The notes below the pieces were generated by a model. That model did no database searches. It was not told the origin of the DNA and saw only the letters and a program-made list of their open reading frames with translations. A program made the translations under genes and the position numbers. DNA of 64,000 nucleotides from Paenibacillus sp. Root444D2 (GTDB lineage: Bacteria; Bacillota; Bacilli; Paenibacillales; NBRC-103111), in the NCBI RefSeq assembly GCF_001426375.1, contig NZ_LMEO01000023.1, forward strand, positions 169,592 through 233,591. Direction: 5' to 3'. Shown one piece after another: positions 35,812-44,992 of this stretch (position 1 is its first letter; every line of letters starts with the position of its first letter).

Positions 35812-36654
35812 TTACCTATTCAAATGCAGTTTACGTGTGTTGAGCATACCGTCCAGACCCGTGGGATCTTGACTCACTTTATATTGGACGAAAGCTTCCG
35901 CAGCCTCCGATGTTCGAATACGCAATGGCTTCGGATCCAGCTCCGTGACTAATTTTACCATCACCTCTGCAACTGATTCTGACGTTTGAGGCACCGAATT
36001 TCGCTTGGCGAAGGTGTCCAAATACTGTGTAATCATCGGCTTATATTCATCCTCTAAAATGCCGCCGGTTTTTTGAACGTGACCGAGGACGGTGCTGTTA
36101 AAATTGGTGGCAATCGCTCCGGGCTCAAGCAGCGTAACATCGATATTGAATGTGGGCTTGTAGTAGGTAGCTAAACTTTCTAACAAGCCCTCAACGGCAA
36201 ATTTAGCCGCGCAATAAATCTCATTAAAGGGTTGCCCGACCAAGCCGCCAACACTTGTTGTTGCAATCAGATGTCCAGCATCTGACTTGCGAAGTAGCGG
36301 AAGCCCTGCACGAATCGTATGCATAACTCCGTACACATTCGTATCAAAAACATTATGAATCTCCTCCATAGTCGCTTGCCCCAAGGCTCTCAAAAAACCA
36401 AAGCCCGCGTTGCAGAACAGGACGTCAAGGTGACCGTGGTTCTTTTCGATAACTGAAAATGCTTGTTCCATCGATTCAGGACTGGTGATTTCCATTTCGA
36501 TAAAATGAAGATTAGCCTGATTGCCGTACTTCTCTCGATCACGTTCTACGTTGCGTGTTCCTGCGTAAACCGTCCAACCAATCTCAGAAAATTGCAGTGC
36601 TGTCGCTAATCCTATGCCGGATGAGGCTCCGGTAATCGCCATAATTCTATTCAT
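35812..36654 (-). CDS. Short-chain dehydrogenase/reductase
   Basis: 280 residues. NAD(P) motif TGASSGIG (8-15), NAG (residues about 84-86) and catalytic Y-x3-K (IYCAAKFAVEG) preceded by the Ser of TTSVGG are all present. The C-terminal 80 residues after the LLEPGAIATNF loop match the retinol-dehydrogenase-like SDR group. Substrate unknown. It is separated from the marR gene by the marR terminator, but an operator-like palindrome lies just upstream of it. Confidence 0.92.
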   Translation of the reverse strand: MNRIMAITGASSGIGLATALQFSEIGWTVYAGTRNVERDREKYGNQANLHFIEMEITSPESMEQAFSVIEKNHGHLDVLFCNAGFGFLRALGQATMEEIHNVFDTNVYGVMHTIRAGLPLLRKSDAGHLIATTSVGGLVGQPFNEIYCAAKFAVEGLLESLATYYKPTFNIDVTLLEPGAIATNFNSTVLGHVQKTGGILEDEYKPMITQYLDTFAKRNSVPQTSESVAEVMVKLVTELDPKPLRIRTSEAAEAFVQYKVSQDPTGLDGMLNTRKLHLNR

Positions 36655-36687
36655 TCAAAACACTCCTTTTGTGTTTATGTCTTAAAC

Positions 36688-36704
36688 TGTTTATTAACTA
36701 AACA
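36688..36704. promoter_or_regulatory. Palindromic operator candidate upstream of the SDR gene
   Basis: TGTTTA-TTAAC-TAAACA (6-5-6) about 34 bp before the SDR start codon, between it and the marR gene. AT-rich palindromes of this size are typical of MarR-family sites. Confidence 0.5.
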
Positions 36705-36740
36705 ATATGACGATTAAACAAATTAGTCAAGATGAAAATG

Positions 36741-36768
36741 AAAAATCCCAACAGGAACGTTGGGATTA
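36741..36768 (-). terminator. Terminator overlapping the end of the marR-type gene
   Basis: AATCCCAAC and GTTGGGATT around a short loop, followed on the minus strand by T5. Confidence 0.8.
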
Positions 36769-37179
36769 TAGCGGCAATTTTTCTAAAAGCTGTTTGAGTG
36801 AAGCCAATTCATCCTTGGAGTAGGGGGTGAATAGCTGTTCGATTTTGTTATTATACGCATCTAAAATGCTAATTATCAGTTCATTTCCTTTATCCGTCAT
36901 TTGAACGAGCTGACTTCTGCGACTAGTAGGATGCGGTTTGCGGATGACCAATCCCTGCATTTCCAATTTATCTAACAGCTGTGTGATAGCTCCTCTAGTT
37001 AGCCCGAATTCATTGGAGATATCCACCGCGATGCATTCAGGGTGTTTGCGTAGAAACTCCATGACATACATCATAATCGGTGAAATCTGAAAGTGAGGCA
37101 GCACCTGCATCAAATAGGAGGAGATGACATTTTTTATTTCACGAAATTTGGTCGTAATCAATTCTTGGTCATTTTCCAT
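36766..37179 (-). CDS. MarR-family transcriptional regulator
   Basis: 137 residues with the MarR winged helix (AVDISNEFGLTRGAITQLLDKLEMQGLVIRKPHPTSRRSQLVQMTDKG). It has no Cys-based sensor. It precedes the SDR gene on the same strand and is the best candidate to bind the ATTAACTAA-containing palindromes at 36.69 and 35.72 kb. The upstream region also contains TTTGTTTAGTTT near 37195, perhaps autoregulatory. Confidence 0.9.
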   Translation of the reverse strand: MENDQELITTKFREIKNVISSYLMQVLPHFQISPIMMYVMEFLRKHPECIAVDISNEFGLTRGAITQLLDKLEMQGLVIRKPHPTSRRSQLVQMTDKGNELIISILDAYNNKIEQLFTPYSKDELASLKQLLEKLPL

Positions 37180-37413
37180 AGGGAGCCGCCCTTTTTTGTT
37201 TAGTTTCTATACATTATAACAAAAAAGTGACCCACAGCAACGGGCCGCGGGTCTAAGTATATATTTTAAAGGGGGGTCGAACTTTATTATAAGCTTAGTT
37301 CATTAAAACTAGATGAATTTCAGATTTCATTTTCATTACATTTTTGCAAATGGTAAAATAGAGCTAATGAAACACATCTAAGAATAGTGTTGCTGGAGCG
37401 GAGGAACCATGTT

Positions 37414-39630
37414 TTGAAACATTATTCTATGCGATCACATTTGACCATAACTTTCGCTATTATGGCAATGATTCCGATTCTAATTCTAGGCAGTTTTCAA
37501 GTTTCTCAAATTACCCATATTACGCAGGAGTCCAATCAGAATCAGCGGCAGACAACCTATCGGCTGGGGGATGCTGTCCAAGATTACATGTACTATCATC
37601 GAAATGCGGTTGAAACGTTAGCTGCCACAATTACGGCATCGGACGCCACCTTCCGTACGCGCGAGAGTTTAACGCTGAAGCTGCAATCGCTGCAAGAAAA
37701 TTTGGCTGGCTTCACGGGTATCTATGTTATAGATCAAAACGGAATCATCAAAGCGACTCATACGGCAGCGAATGCTTCACTCATTGGCGCCGACGTCAAG
37801 GATCGAGATTACACCAAACGTGTGCAAACCGCACAAAAGACCATCATATCCTCCTTATTCCGGGGACCAGAAAGTTTGAATCAACCGGCGGTCGCGATTG
37901 CTGTACCGGTATATAAAGGAAATAAGCAAGCTGATGGCTTTGTGCTCGCCGTGCTCGAACTGGCTCCTATTAAGGAGCTTGTTACCAAATATGATTACGG
38001 CAAAGAAGCGTATCCAGTTGTTCTGGATCACGCAGGGAAACCCATCTATCATCCGAACGCAGCGCTGACTGAATCCATGGCGGATTTATCGAAGGAACCT
38101 GTTGCCGAAGATGCCCGAGTCCAGCGGCAGGGGGAAGGAACTTATCAATTAAGCATCTCTGCGCATAAAGAACAGATTACTTACAAAGCCATTCCTGAAA
38201 TCGATTGGATCGTGTGGGTAAGCAAGTCCAAAGCCGCAGTCAATGCTGCTTTCATCGAATCTCTCCGTATCACGATATTGCTGCTGGTGTTCACACTCAT
38301 TTTGACCGTATTGCTGGGCAGTTTTCTGGCGAAACGACTGAATGGAACCATTCATGCCTTGGTTGGTTACACGCAGCGTCTTGCAGGAGGCACCTTCGCC
38401 AAACCGGATAGCAAGGTTGTTCCTCAAGGCTCACCTCTGGAACTGCAATTACTGGCTGATCATTTCTTCCGGATGGCTGAGCAGATTAAGGAAAATCAAG
38501 GAGCGCTTCTGCAGCTCAATAGCGAGCTTGAGAATCGTGTTGAGGAACGAACCCAGCGGCTGCAGGACGAGCATGCAACCTTGAACGCCGTTCTTGAAAG
38601 CATGTCCGATGCGGTTGTCCTGATTGACGTCACGCATAATGTTGTATATGCCAATCATCGAATGGCCGAAATCTTCGCGATTCCGAGTGCGGAGTTGGGA
38701 GCAATGAATGAGGCCGCGTTGTTCGAAAGGATTGCTCTTCTGCTGCCCGAACGTCAAGACGAGCTGCAGATGCTTACTGCTGAGCCAAGAGTGCAGGGGG
38801 CTTTTACGGTGAAATCCGAGCATGGCAAAGAGCGCTTTATGATGGTTTCGGCGTTTCAAGTGGCTAGAGAAGGGCGAGTTTTTGGCCGAGGCTATGTGTG
38901 GCGTGATATGACCAAGGAGCACGAAATCGATGCGCTAAAGAATGATTTAATCTCTTTGGCATCCCATGAATTTAAAACACCAATCACGAGTATTCGCGGT
39001 GGTGTTGAGACGCTTCTTCGCGTCGATGCTCAGTGGGAAGAAAGCTTTAAGCAGGAGCTGCTGGAGGGAATTCATGAAGACATTGGGCGCATTCAGGATC
39101 TGATCGATGAGTGGTTGGATATCTCGAAGATTGAATCGGGTGCCATGCGGATCAATCCGCAGCCACTCCGGCTGGAAGCAGTTGTAGAAAGCGCCAGGAG
39201 AAGGCTCCCGCAGCAAGCGAACTATGAGCATACCCAATTCGAGGTACATCTGGCCGATGATATTCCTTTGGTCTATGCGGACAAGCTGCGCATGGAGCAA
39301 GTCCTCGTGAACTTGTTCACGAACGCAGTTCGCTATAATGAGCAGCATCCGATTATTCGAATTACCGCTAAAGCGGATGAGCGTTATGTTCATCTGGAAG
39401 TTCAAGATAATGGCATCGGGATATCTGCAGAGCATGTGGATAAAATATTTGACCGCTTCTACCGAGTTGATGTGTCATCCAGCCGTCAAACGGGCGGAAC
39501 CGGACTCGGACTCGCGATCTGCAAAGGGATCATGCAAGCGCACGGCGGAGAGATCCGCGTAGTGAGCAAACCTGGTGAGGGAAGTACATTTATCCTCTCC
39601 ATACCGAGGTTCCAAGGGAAGGAGGGCTGA
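37414..39630 (+). CDS. Sensor histidine kinase with extracellular Cache domain and PAS
   Basis: About 738 residues. The best start is TTG at 37414 (MKHYSMRSHLT), nine bases after GGAGG; GTG at 37387 is an alternative. Membrane segment about 10-33, dCache sensor about 45-280 (LAGFTGIYVIDQNGIIKATH, VPVYKG), membrane segment about 285-308, HAMP, coiled coil, a PAS-like domain about 395-500 (LNAVLESMSDAVVLIDVTHNVVYANHRM), phospho-box SLASHEFKTPITSI with His near 518, ATPase domain (GTGLGLAICKGIMQAHGG). Three bases separate it from its regulator gene. Confidence 0.92.
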   Translation: MKHYSMRSHLTITFAIMAMIPILILGSFQVSQITHITQESNQNQRQTTYRLGDAVQDYMYYHRNAVETLAATITASDATFRTRESLTLKLQSLQENLAGFTGIYVIDQNGIIKATHTAANASLIGADVKDRDYTKRVQTAQKTIISSLFRGPESLNQPAVAIAVPVYKGNKQADGFVLAVLELAPIKELVTKYDYGKEAYPVVLDHAGKPIYHPNAALTESMADLSKEPVAEDARVQRQGEGTYQLSISAHKEQITYKAIPEIDWIVWVSKSKAAVNAAFIESLRITILLLVFTLILTVLLGSFLAKRLNGTIHALVGYTQRLAGGTFAKPDSKVVPQGSPLELQLLADHFFRMAEQIKENQGALLQLNSELENRVEERTQRLQDEHATLNAVLESMSDAVVLIDVTHNVVYANHRMAEIFAIPSAELGAMNEAALFERIALLLPERQDELQMLTAEPRVQGAFTVKSEHGKERFMMVSAFQVAREGRVFGRGYVWRDMTKEHEIDALKNDLISLASHEFKTPITSIRGGVETLLRVDAQWEESFKQELLEGIHEDIGRIQDLIDEWLDISKIESGAMRINPQPLRLEAVVESARRRLPQQANYEHTQFEVHLADDIPLVYADKLRMEQVLVNLFTNAVRYNEQHPIIRITAKADERYVHLEVQDNGIGISAEHVDKIFDRFYRVDVSSSRQTGGTGLGLAICKGIMQAHGGEIRVVSKPGEGSTFILSIPRFQGKEG

Positions 39631-39632
39631 AA

Positions 39633-40337
39633 GTGAACAAGAAGAAGATTATGATCGTCGATGATGAGCCTAAAATCGTACGATTCGTTGCAGCGAACCT
39701 CAAATCGTTAGATTATGAAACATTGGCCTGCCAGAGTGGCGCTGAGGCGCTTGAGAAAGTTGAGGGATTTGATCCGGATTTGATTTTACTTGATCTGATG
39801 ATGCCGGGCATGGACGGATTCGACGTTCTCAAAAGGCTGCGCTCCTACTCCAGTGTGCCAGTCATCATGCTGACCGCGCGGAGCAATGGGGCGGATAAAG
39901 TGCAAGGACTCAACCTAGGGGCGGACGATTATTTGACGAAGCCGTTCTCGTTAGATGAGCTATTCGCTCGCGTGAACGCCGTGCTTCGCCGGATGGATGG
40001 CCGAATGGCAACACCAGTCACAACGAGTGAGATCACACTCGGACCCGTGACGGCTAATCTTGCTCAGCGTAGAATATGGCTGGGAGATACTGAGGTTAAG
40101 TTTACGGAGACCGAGTATAACTTGTTCGCTCTGCTCTTGCAGCATGCGGGCAAAGTTATGACCCATGAACAGCTGCTGAGTGAAATCTGGGGGAGTGAAT
40201 ACCGCGATGAAGTTGAATATTTACGGGTCACGATCGCGAGAATTCGCCAGAAGATTAAGAGTCTTGCAGAGGGGCAAGAAATTATGGAGATTATTGTAAC
40301 CTATCCTGGGGTGGGTTACATGGCGAAGCACGGATGA
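39633..40337 (+). CDS. OmpR/PhoB-type response regulator
   Basis: 234 residues: receiver with DDE (10-12), D54 in LLDLMMPGMDG, Lys in YLTKPFSLDELFAR; winged helix (FTETEYNLFALLLQHAGKVMTHEQLLSEIWG). GTG start at 39633, preceded by AAGGAGG inside the end of the kinase gene, so the two are translationally close. A strong terminator lies 70 bp downstream. The controlled genes are not evident. Confidence 0.93.
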   Translation: MNKKKIMIVDDEPKIVRFVAANLKSLDYETLACQSGAEALEKVEGFDPDLILLDLMMPGMDGFDVLKRLRSYSSVPVIMLTARSNGADKVQGLNLGADDYLTKPFSLDELFARVNAVLRRMDGRMATPVTTSEITLGPVTANLAQRRIWLGDTEVKFTETEYNLFALLLQHAGKVMTHEQLLSEIWGSEYRDEVEYLRVTIARIRQKIKSLAEGQEIMEIIVTYPGVGYMAKHG

Positions 40338-40408
40338 TGGAATGAGAGTATGCATGCGTGCGTGTAGGAGTGGGATAAGCATTTTCCCATTAAGCAAGAT
40401 CACATAGC

Positions 40409-40446
40409 AAAAGCCCCTTGCCCGTTATCGGGTAAGGGGCTTTTGG
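40409..40446 (+). terminator. Terminator after the response regulator gene
   Basis: AAAAGCCCCTTgCCCG-ttat-CGGGtAAGGGGCTTTT, nearly perfect. Confidence 0.9.
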
Positions 40447-40470
40447 TTTCGCATTACATGCAAAACAAGC

Positions 40471-40825
40471 TGAGAGTGCCGAAATGGACTTCTCACTGTC
40501 GGAAAAGTAGCAAAGTGTTGCTGAGAAGTCCGAAACAGACTTCTCGGTGCGTGAAGGAAGCTTGTTAACCGACAAATGTATGCTAAGAGAGCCGAAAATG
40601 GACTTCTCACTGTCGAAAAAGTAGCAAAGTGTTGGCTGGGAAGTCCGAAATGGACCACTCGGTGTGTGAATGAAGCTTGTTAACCGACAAATGTATGCTG
40701 AGAGTGCCGAAATGGACTTCTCACTGTCGGAAAAGTAGCAAAGTGTTGCTGAGAAGTCCGAAAAAGACTTCTCGGAGCCAGAAGGATGCTTGTTACCACA
40801 AATGTATGCTGAGAGTTCTCACTGT
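40471..40825. repeat. Family D palindrome array (six palindromes and a truncated seventh)
   Basis: 9-5-9 palindromes such as GAGAAGTCC-GAAAC-AGACTTCTC have centres 40483, 40534, 40596, 40649, 40711 and 40762 (spacings 51, 62, 53, 62, 51). The linkers repeat too (GTCGGAAAAGTAGCAAAGTG; GAAGCTTGTTAACCGACAAA). The last unit, near 40815, has lost its centre. Confidence 0.9.
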
Positions 40826-40847
40826 CGGAAAAGTTACATTGTCAGCG

Positions 40848-40985
40848 GCTGAGACGATGACTTTCATCGCTAAAGTAGGTGTTCCGCGTTAAGAGGACAC
40901 TTTAGTGATGTAAAACATCTTAAAATAGTGTCTGAAGGCCATCATTTTGATGATAAAGCCGCTGAGACGATAACTTTCATCATTA
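40848..40985. repeat. Family E palindrome array (three palindromes)
   Basis: Centres 40862 (CGATGA-CTT-TCATCG), 40913 (GATGT-AAA-ACATC) and 40975 (CGATAA-CTT-TCATCA), spacings 51 and 62. The first and third share GCTGAGACGAT-ACTTTCATC. An extra palindrome ATCATTTTGATGAT at 40941-40954 does not fit the spacing. Confidence 0.7.
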
Positions 40986-41012
40986 AAGTTTATTTGTGCT
41001 GTGATCGACATC

Positions 41013-41207
41013 AAATAAGAGTCTATGGAGACTCTTATTTCCCACCAATAGTCACTTTTTCTCGAAATAGAAGCTTCTAGAGGCTCTTATTTCCGCGAAA
41101 TGATCCAAATTCACTGTGTTCGGCATCAAATAAGAGTCTATGGAGACTCTTATTTCCCACCAATAGTCACTTTTTCTCGAAATAGAAGCTCCTAGGGACT
41201 CTTATTT
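41013..41207. repeat. Family F palindrome array (four palindromes)
   Basis: 28-bp palindromes alternate: form 1 AAATAAGAGTCT-atgg-AGACTCTTATTT (split), form 2 AAATAGAAGC...CTCTTATTT. Centres 41026.5, 41078.5, 41141.5 and 41193.5, spacings 52, 63 and 52. The first centre is 51.5 bp from the last family E centre, so the rhythm continues across two unrelated sequence families. Confidence 0.92.
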
Positions 41208-41268
41208 CCGCGCAATAATCCAGATTCTTTCAAGCTGGTATGAGACTATTTAACGATGAAAAACCAAC

Positions 41269-42441
41269 TTACCGACTCAACAGCTGCACATCTAGAGGGT
41301 AATCAGGGATCTCGAAGTCGCGGACTGCGCCAGACTCCAAGTCAACTACGGTCATGCCGTTCCAACCGGTATCGGCATAAGTAACGCCGCCTGTGAGGTA
41401 GGAGTAACGACCGTCTGCGCTGGTGGCGACCATTTGGTGCATACGGGCCAGAGGGATGATTTTCTCGGCATGCGCAGCTATGTCGAGCACTGTTAAGTTA
41501 GGTTTGCCTGTTGCGCTGCCGGCAGAGCCGATGCCGACGATGAGCAGCTGCTTGCCGTCAGGTGTGAGGGCAACGCCCTCCTGATGCGTGTTGCCGGTTA
41601 GCGGCTTCGTCTCATACTTGCCGCTGACAGGATCAAGAACGACGAGGCCGCGGCCTTGGTAAGGCAAGAGTAGACGGCCGTCGGATCGAACCGCCGCATA
41701 ATGGGGCTTCTCGAAGCCTCCGTGACCATAAGGAGCAACCTCAAGGGTGCGAGCTTTGTTACTGGCAAGATCGATAGCCGTCACGGAGTAAGAATCATGG
41801 TCGATGCTGTAAACCTCACGGCCATCGAGGCTGGTAACGACATCGAACGGTCGGATTCCGACGGAGACACTGCCTGTCATGGAGAAATTTTCTGTATCCA
41901 TGATTTCTAATTGGCTTTTGCTTCTGCTGGGTAAGTAAACACCTACGTAGACAAATCGACCGTCAGGTGAAACAGCGATGCCCATGCCACCGGGGCGATA
42001 TTCGCCATATTGCGGCTTACCTACAGCTGCTTGGTAGGGAACTAGGGCAACGCGTCTACGCAATTGGGTATCCACCACTGCGATACCTTCCGCTGTTGAT
42101 ACATAGACGCGATGATTAGGTCCTTCCGCAATAGCAAAAGGAGATTGACCGACGATGAGTTTCTCGAAGCTGCCGGAAGCTGGATTTAAGAAAGATACAT
42201 AGTCACTCTTGGAATGTGTAACCATCAAAGTGGTTTCAGAAGCATCGGGCGGAGTGATATTTGTTGGTTTTGGACTAACGGCAGGTGTTGTTGAAGGTAC
42301 TGAAGGTGTAGGGACTGGTGCTGCCGTTGCTCCGATGTTGGAGCCAACTGCCGCGTCGGGACGCGACCCGCAGCCCATTAATAGAAGAAGCAGTGTGAGC
42401 GGAGTCCATATTGTCATGAATGAAAGTTTTTTACGTAACAT
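41269..42441 (-). CDS. YncE-like beta-propeller lipoprotein
   Basis: 390 residues with lipobox LMGC (Cys24), a Pro/Thr-rich linker to about 68, then seven-bladed propeller repeats with the pattern of YncE/YVTN proteins (GPNHRVYVSTAEGIAVVDTQ, VSPDGRFVYVGVYLP, TSLDGREVYSIDHDSYSVTAIDL, LTPDGKQLLIVGIG, TSADGRYSYLTGGV). Such proteins bind ligands at the cell surface or act as scaffolds; the ligand is unknown. Single gene, next to the SLH protein gene. Confidence 0.88.
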   Translation of the reverse strand: MLRKKLSFMTIWTPLTLLLLLMGCGSRPDAAVGSNIGATAAPVPTPSVPSTTPAVSPKPTNITPPDASETTLMVTHSKSDYVSFLNPASGSFEKLIVGQSPFAIAEGPNHRVYVSTAEGIAVVDTQLRRRVALVPYQAAVGKPQYGEYRPGGMGIAVSPDGRFVYVGVYLPSRSKSQLEIMDTENFSMTGSVSVGIRPFDVVTSLDGREVYSIDHDSYSVTAIDLASNKARTLEVAPYGHGGFEKPHYAAVRSDGRLLLPYQGRGLVVLDPVSGKYETKPLTGNTHQEGVALTPDGKQLLIVGIGSAGSATGKPNLTVLDIAAHAEKIIPLARMHQMVATSADGRYSYLTGGVTYADTGWNGMTVVDLESGAVRDFEIPDYPLDVQLLSR

Positions 42442-42481
42442 GGGAATTCACCTCGGATATGTGGGTAGGGATAAATATAGA

Positions 42482-42512
42482 ACGAGAGCACCTCATTTAA
42501 GGTACCCTCGGA
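42482..42512 (-). terminator. Possible terminator after the SLH protein gene
   Basis: On the minus strand GAGGGTACCT-taaatg-AGGTGCTCTC is an imperfect stem; the T run is weak. Confidence 0.35.
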
Positions 42513-42537
42513 TCTCTTTATCTTATTAATGTGAAGA

Positions 42538-44013
42538 TTATTTGGTTAATGTCAAAGTGACACCTGTTGCAGTTGACCATTTACCCACTGGAGCAACGGT
42601 ATAAGAAGTGCCTGGAACGAGTTGAGCGTTATTAAGAAGAGCGAAAGTACCTACAGCGCCTTTACGTGAAGTCAGCGTGTATTCTGCAGTTAACACCGTA
42701 CCGTCAGTTGCGGTAAGTGTAACACGGCGAGAGACGAAAATTTCATCCTTAGGATCTTGCGAAAGTGTGACGGCGATCGTCTTCGTATCCACCGCAGCAG
42801 CGGATTGGATAGTAAGCGGTGCGATTTCTTCGGCTGTAAACGTTGGATTCACGAGAGTAGCCCAGTCTGCTGAAACAGTATATTTGACACCGGCTTTGAA
42901 CGTTTCGCCGTTAGGTAGAATAAACTTAGGTGCTTGTCGGCCATCGGTTGCTTGTGTGAATGGCAAGTAGTTCGCTGTCATTGTAGCGCCACCCTCAGGG
43001 GTAATTTGCACCTGACGGTTACGCATGGACGAAAGAATTTGATACGTTTTGCCGTTATAGCTATTGTTCTCGTCAACGATGAATGAGCCTGGGCGGCTTT
43101 TGCTGTAAGCTGCAATCACATAACCGTAATCAGCAACACCATCAGCCAATTGGGATTCCACTTCAAATAAATCACTTGCTACCTGCGCCGTGGATTTCAG
43201 AGCAATTTTCTCTGTGCTCGCTGTGAAAGTTCCAGCAGGCTTACCTTTATAAGTCAGCGTGTAAGTTGTCCCGGCTTTTTGGGTAGGAACTGGAACGATG
43301 TAGGTGGATTTGGAACCTGTTTTTAACCGCGGAACATTATTGATCGCCAGGCCGTTGTCAAAAACAAAGTTTTTGGACGCTTGATCCAGTTCCAATTCTG
43401 CCGTGGGAATCGGTGCCGAGAAAGTAACTTGCAGTGTTATGGCATTCAAGGCTTGAAGTTTAGTCACTTGAATAGGCACTAATTGCTGTGCTTCAAAGAT
43501 AAGAAGAGCGGCTTGCCCCCTAGTCACTTGACTGCCTGTAATAGATGCAAAGCTTGGCAGCTTTTCAACCGCCGTTTTATCAACTTTTAACACGTTAGCA
43601 ATCACGTCTGCAAGTTGATCCGAAGAGATGGATTGACCTCCACGGAATTGTCCGGCAGTATCTTTCATTGCACCAAGAGTCTCAAGAGCAACTGCATAAG
43701 AATAGAACCAATCACCTTTCGTTACATCGTTAAAATGGTTGGCTGCGGCGGGGTCCATGCTCACATGAAGCGCTAATGCGACTATTTTGGCAACCTCTGC
43801 GCGAGTTATAGTCTGATTCGGCTTGAAGGTGTTGTTCTCATATCCGGATACAACTTGCTGCTGTGCTAATTGTTCAATCGCTGTTTGAACTTGAGTTGTG
43901 TTGGCGGAATCCGTGAAAGGACTTGCTGCTAGTGCATTGAAAGGAAGAATTGCTGATAAACCTACGGTTGCTGTGATCGTTAATGCGGCTAATGTCTTTT
44001 TACTGTTTTTCAT
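42538..44013 (-). CDS. S-layer homology (SLH) domain protein
   Basis: 491 residues from the ATG at 44013, six bases after AGGAGTG. Signal peptide to about 30 (LAALTITATVGLSAILPFNALA). SLH repeats occupy about 32-200 (FTDSANTTQVQTAIEQLAQQQVVSGYENNTFKPNQTITRAEVAKIVALAL, HFNDVTKGDWFYSYAVALETLGAMKD), which anchor proteins to pyruvylated wall polymer. The remainder is beta-rich, with Ig-like strands ending in KWSTATGVTLTLTK. No enzyme motif; probably a surface-layer or cell-wall structural protein. Confidence 0.9.
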   Translation of the reverse strand: MKNSKKTLAALTITATVGLSAILPFNALAASPFTDSANTTQVQTAIEQLAQQQVVSGYENNTFKPNQTITRAEVAKIVALALHVSMDPAAANHFNDVTKGDWFYSYAVALETLGAMKDTAGQFRGGQSISSDQLADVIANVLKVDKTAVEKLPSFASITGSQVTRGQAALLIFEAQQLVPIQVTKLQALNAITLQVTFSAPIPTAELELDQASKNFVFDNGLAINNVPRLKTGSKSTYIVPVPTQKAGTTYTLTYKGKPAGTFTASTEKIALKSTAQVASDLFEVESQLADGVADYGYVIAAYSKSRPGSFIVDENNSYNGKTYQILSSMRNRQVQITPEGGATMTANYLPFTQATDGRQAPKFILPNGETFKAGVKYTVSADWATLVNPTFTAEEIAPLTIQSAAAVDTKTIAVTLSQDPKDEIFVSRRVTLTATDGTVLTAEYTLTSRKGAVGTFALLNNAQLVPGTSYTVAPVGKWSTATGVTLTLTK

Positions 44014-44182
44014 ATATAACACTCCTATTCGATAATGTTTGATTGCGCTGTTGTTTGCATCGTGCTGCTGTCTACAAGAACTAGCTTACACGTCAGGGCA
44101 TTACAATCGAATAAAAATTACGTGCTGCACATTACAAAATCGTAAAAATTTTGATATCCCCGCTCGAAAAGCTATACAAAAA

Positions 44183-44246
44183 AACGGCCTTACAGCCGTA
44201 AAAGATTTGAGTATGTACTCAGATCTTCTGCGGCTGTAAGGCCGTT
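44183..44246 (-). terminator. Large hairpin terminator of bioY
   Basis: AACGGCCTTACAGCCG pairs with CGGCTGTAAGGCCGTT, enclosing a second stem GATTTGAGTA/TACTCAGATC. On the minus strand it is followed by T7, 16 bases after the bioY stop. Confidence 0.85.
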
Positions 44247-44262
44247 GTTTGTCTTCAGAGTC

Positions 44263-44874
44263 TTAAACGCTAAGATCTGTAGGACTATTACTTTTAACAA
44301 CGCTGTGTGAAGAGGAGCCCGTAAGTCTTTGCGGAGGGAATACTTGGCGAACAGGAGCAATGATAAGCGCTGCAACTATAGCTTTGATGGCATCTCCTGG
44401 TAAGAATGGATAGCACGCCGCTGTCATGGCTTTGGCAAATGTATAGGTAGGCACTTTGTACATTAACCAAGGAACTCCGGCCAGATACAGAATGAGAGAG
44501 CCGAATACTTCAAGGACTAAGAAGGCGGCGATGTAACCCATGATGCCATTCATCCGAATACGAGGTAAAATAAGACCGATAAGCATAGCTGAAAAAGGCC
44601 AAATCATAATGAAGCCGCCAGTAGGTCCGAGGACGACGCCTAAACCGCCATTTCCGTGAAGCAGGGGAAAGCCGATGGCTGTGAGGATGACAACGAGTGC
44701 CATACTAAGGAATCCATAGCGTGCTCCCAGAAGTCCGCCGGCTAGCATAACCGCCAGTGTTTGCAAGGTAATAGGCACGGGTGTCAAAGGAAGAGAAATT
44801 TTGGCAAAGCTGAATAAAACGAGAATAGCGGCAAATAGTGCACTAAAAACAACGCCGCGAAGAGTGAGTTTCAT
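44263..44874 (-). CDS. bioY: BioY, biotin-specific S component of an ECF transporter
   Basis: 203 residues from the ATG at 44874 (MKLTLRGVV); ATG at 44883 is possible but sits only two bases from the GGAG. BioY hallmarks: ISLPLTPVPITLQTLAVMLAGGLLGARYGFLSMALVVILTAIGFPLLHGNGGLGVVLGPTGGFIMIWPFSA. Six membrane segments. It binds biotin with high affinity and works with EcfA/EcfT, encoded divergently next door. A BirA-like operator lies just upstream, consistent with repression when biotin is ample. Confidence 0.95.
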   Translation of the reverse strand: MKLTLRGVVFSALFAAILVLFSFAKISLPLTPVPITLQTLAVMLAGGLLGARYGFLSMALVVILTAIGFPLLHGNGGLGVVLGPTGGFIMIWPFSAMLIGLILPRIRMNGIMGYIAAFLVLEVFGSLILYLAGVPWLMYKVPTYTFAKAMTAACYPFLPGDAIKAIVAALIIAPVRQVFPPQRLTGSSSHSVVKSNSPTDLSV

Positions 44875-44910
44875 ATTGTTCATCGCTCCTGTTTCTGTTA
44901 TTGTAAATGT

Positions 44911-44945
44911 ATTGTCAACCAATTCGATCAACGTTGGTTAACAAT
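44911..44945. promoter_or_regulatory. BirA-type operator between bioY and the ECF genes
   Basis: TTGTCAACCAA (44912-44922) and TTGGTTAACAA (44934-44944) form an inverted repeat with an 11-bp spacer, close to the biotin-repressor consensus TTGTTAACC...GGTTAACAA. It lies between two divergent starts and could control both. Confidence 0.85.
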
Positions 44946-44992
44946 TCAGATGATAGCACATCTTTTGTGAAAGTGAAAGGAACATTTTACAT

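Noticed and set aside
40471-41207. CRISPR array
   Set aside because: The repeats are palindromes with conserved linkers instead of unique spacers, periods are about 113 bp, and no cas gene is present.
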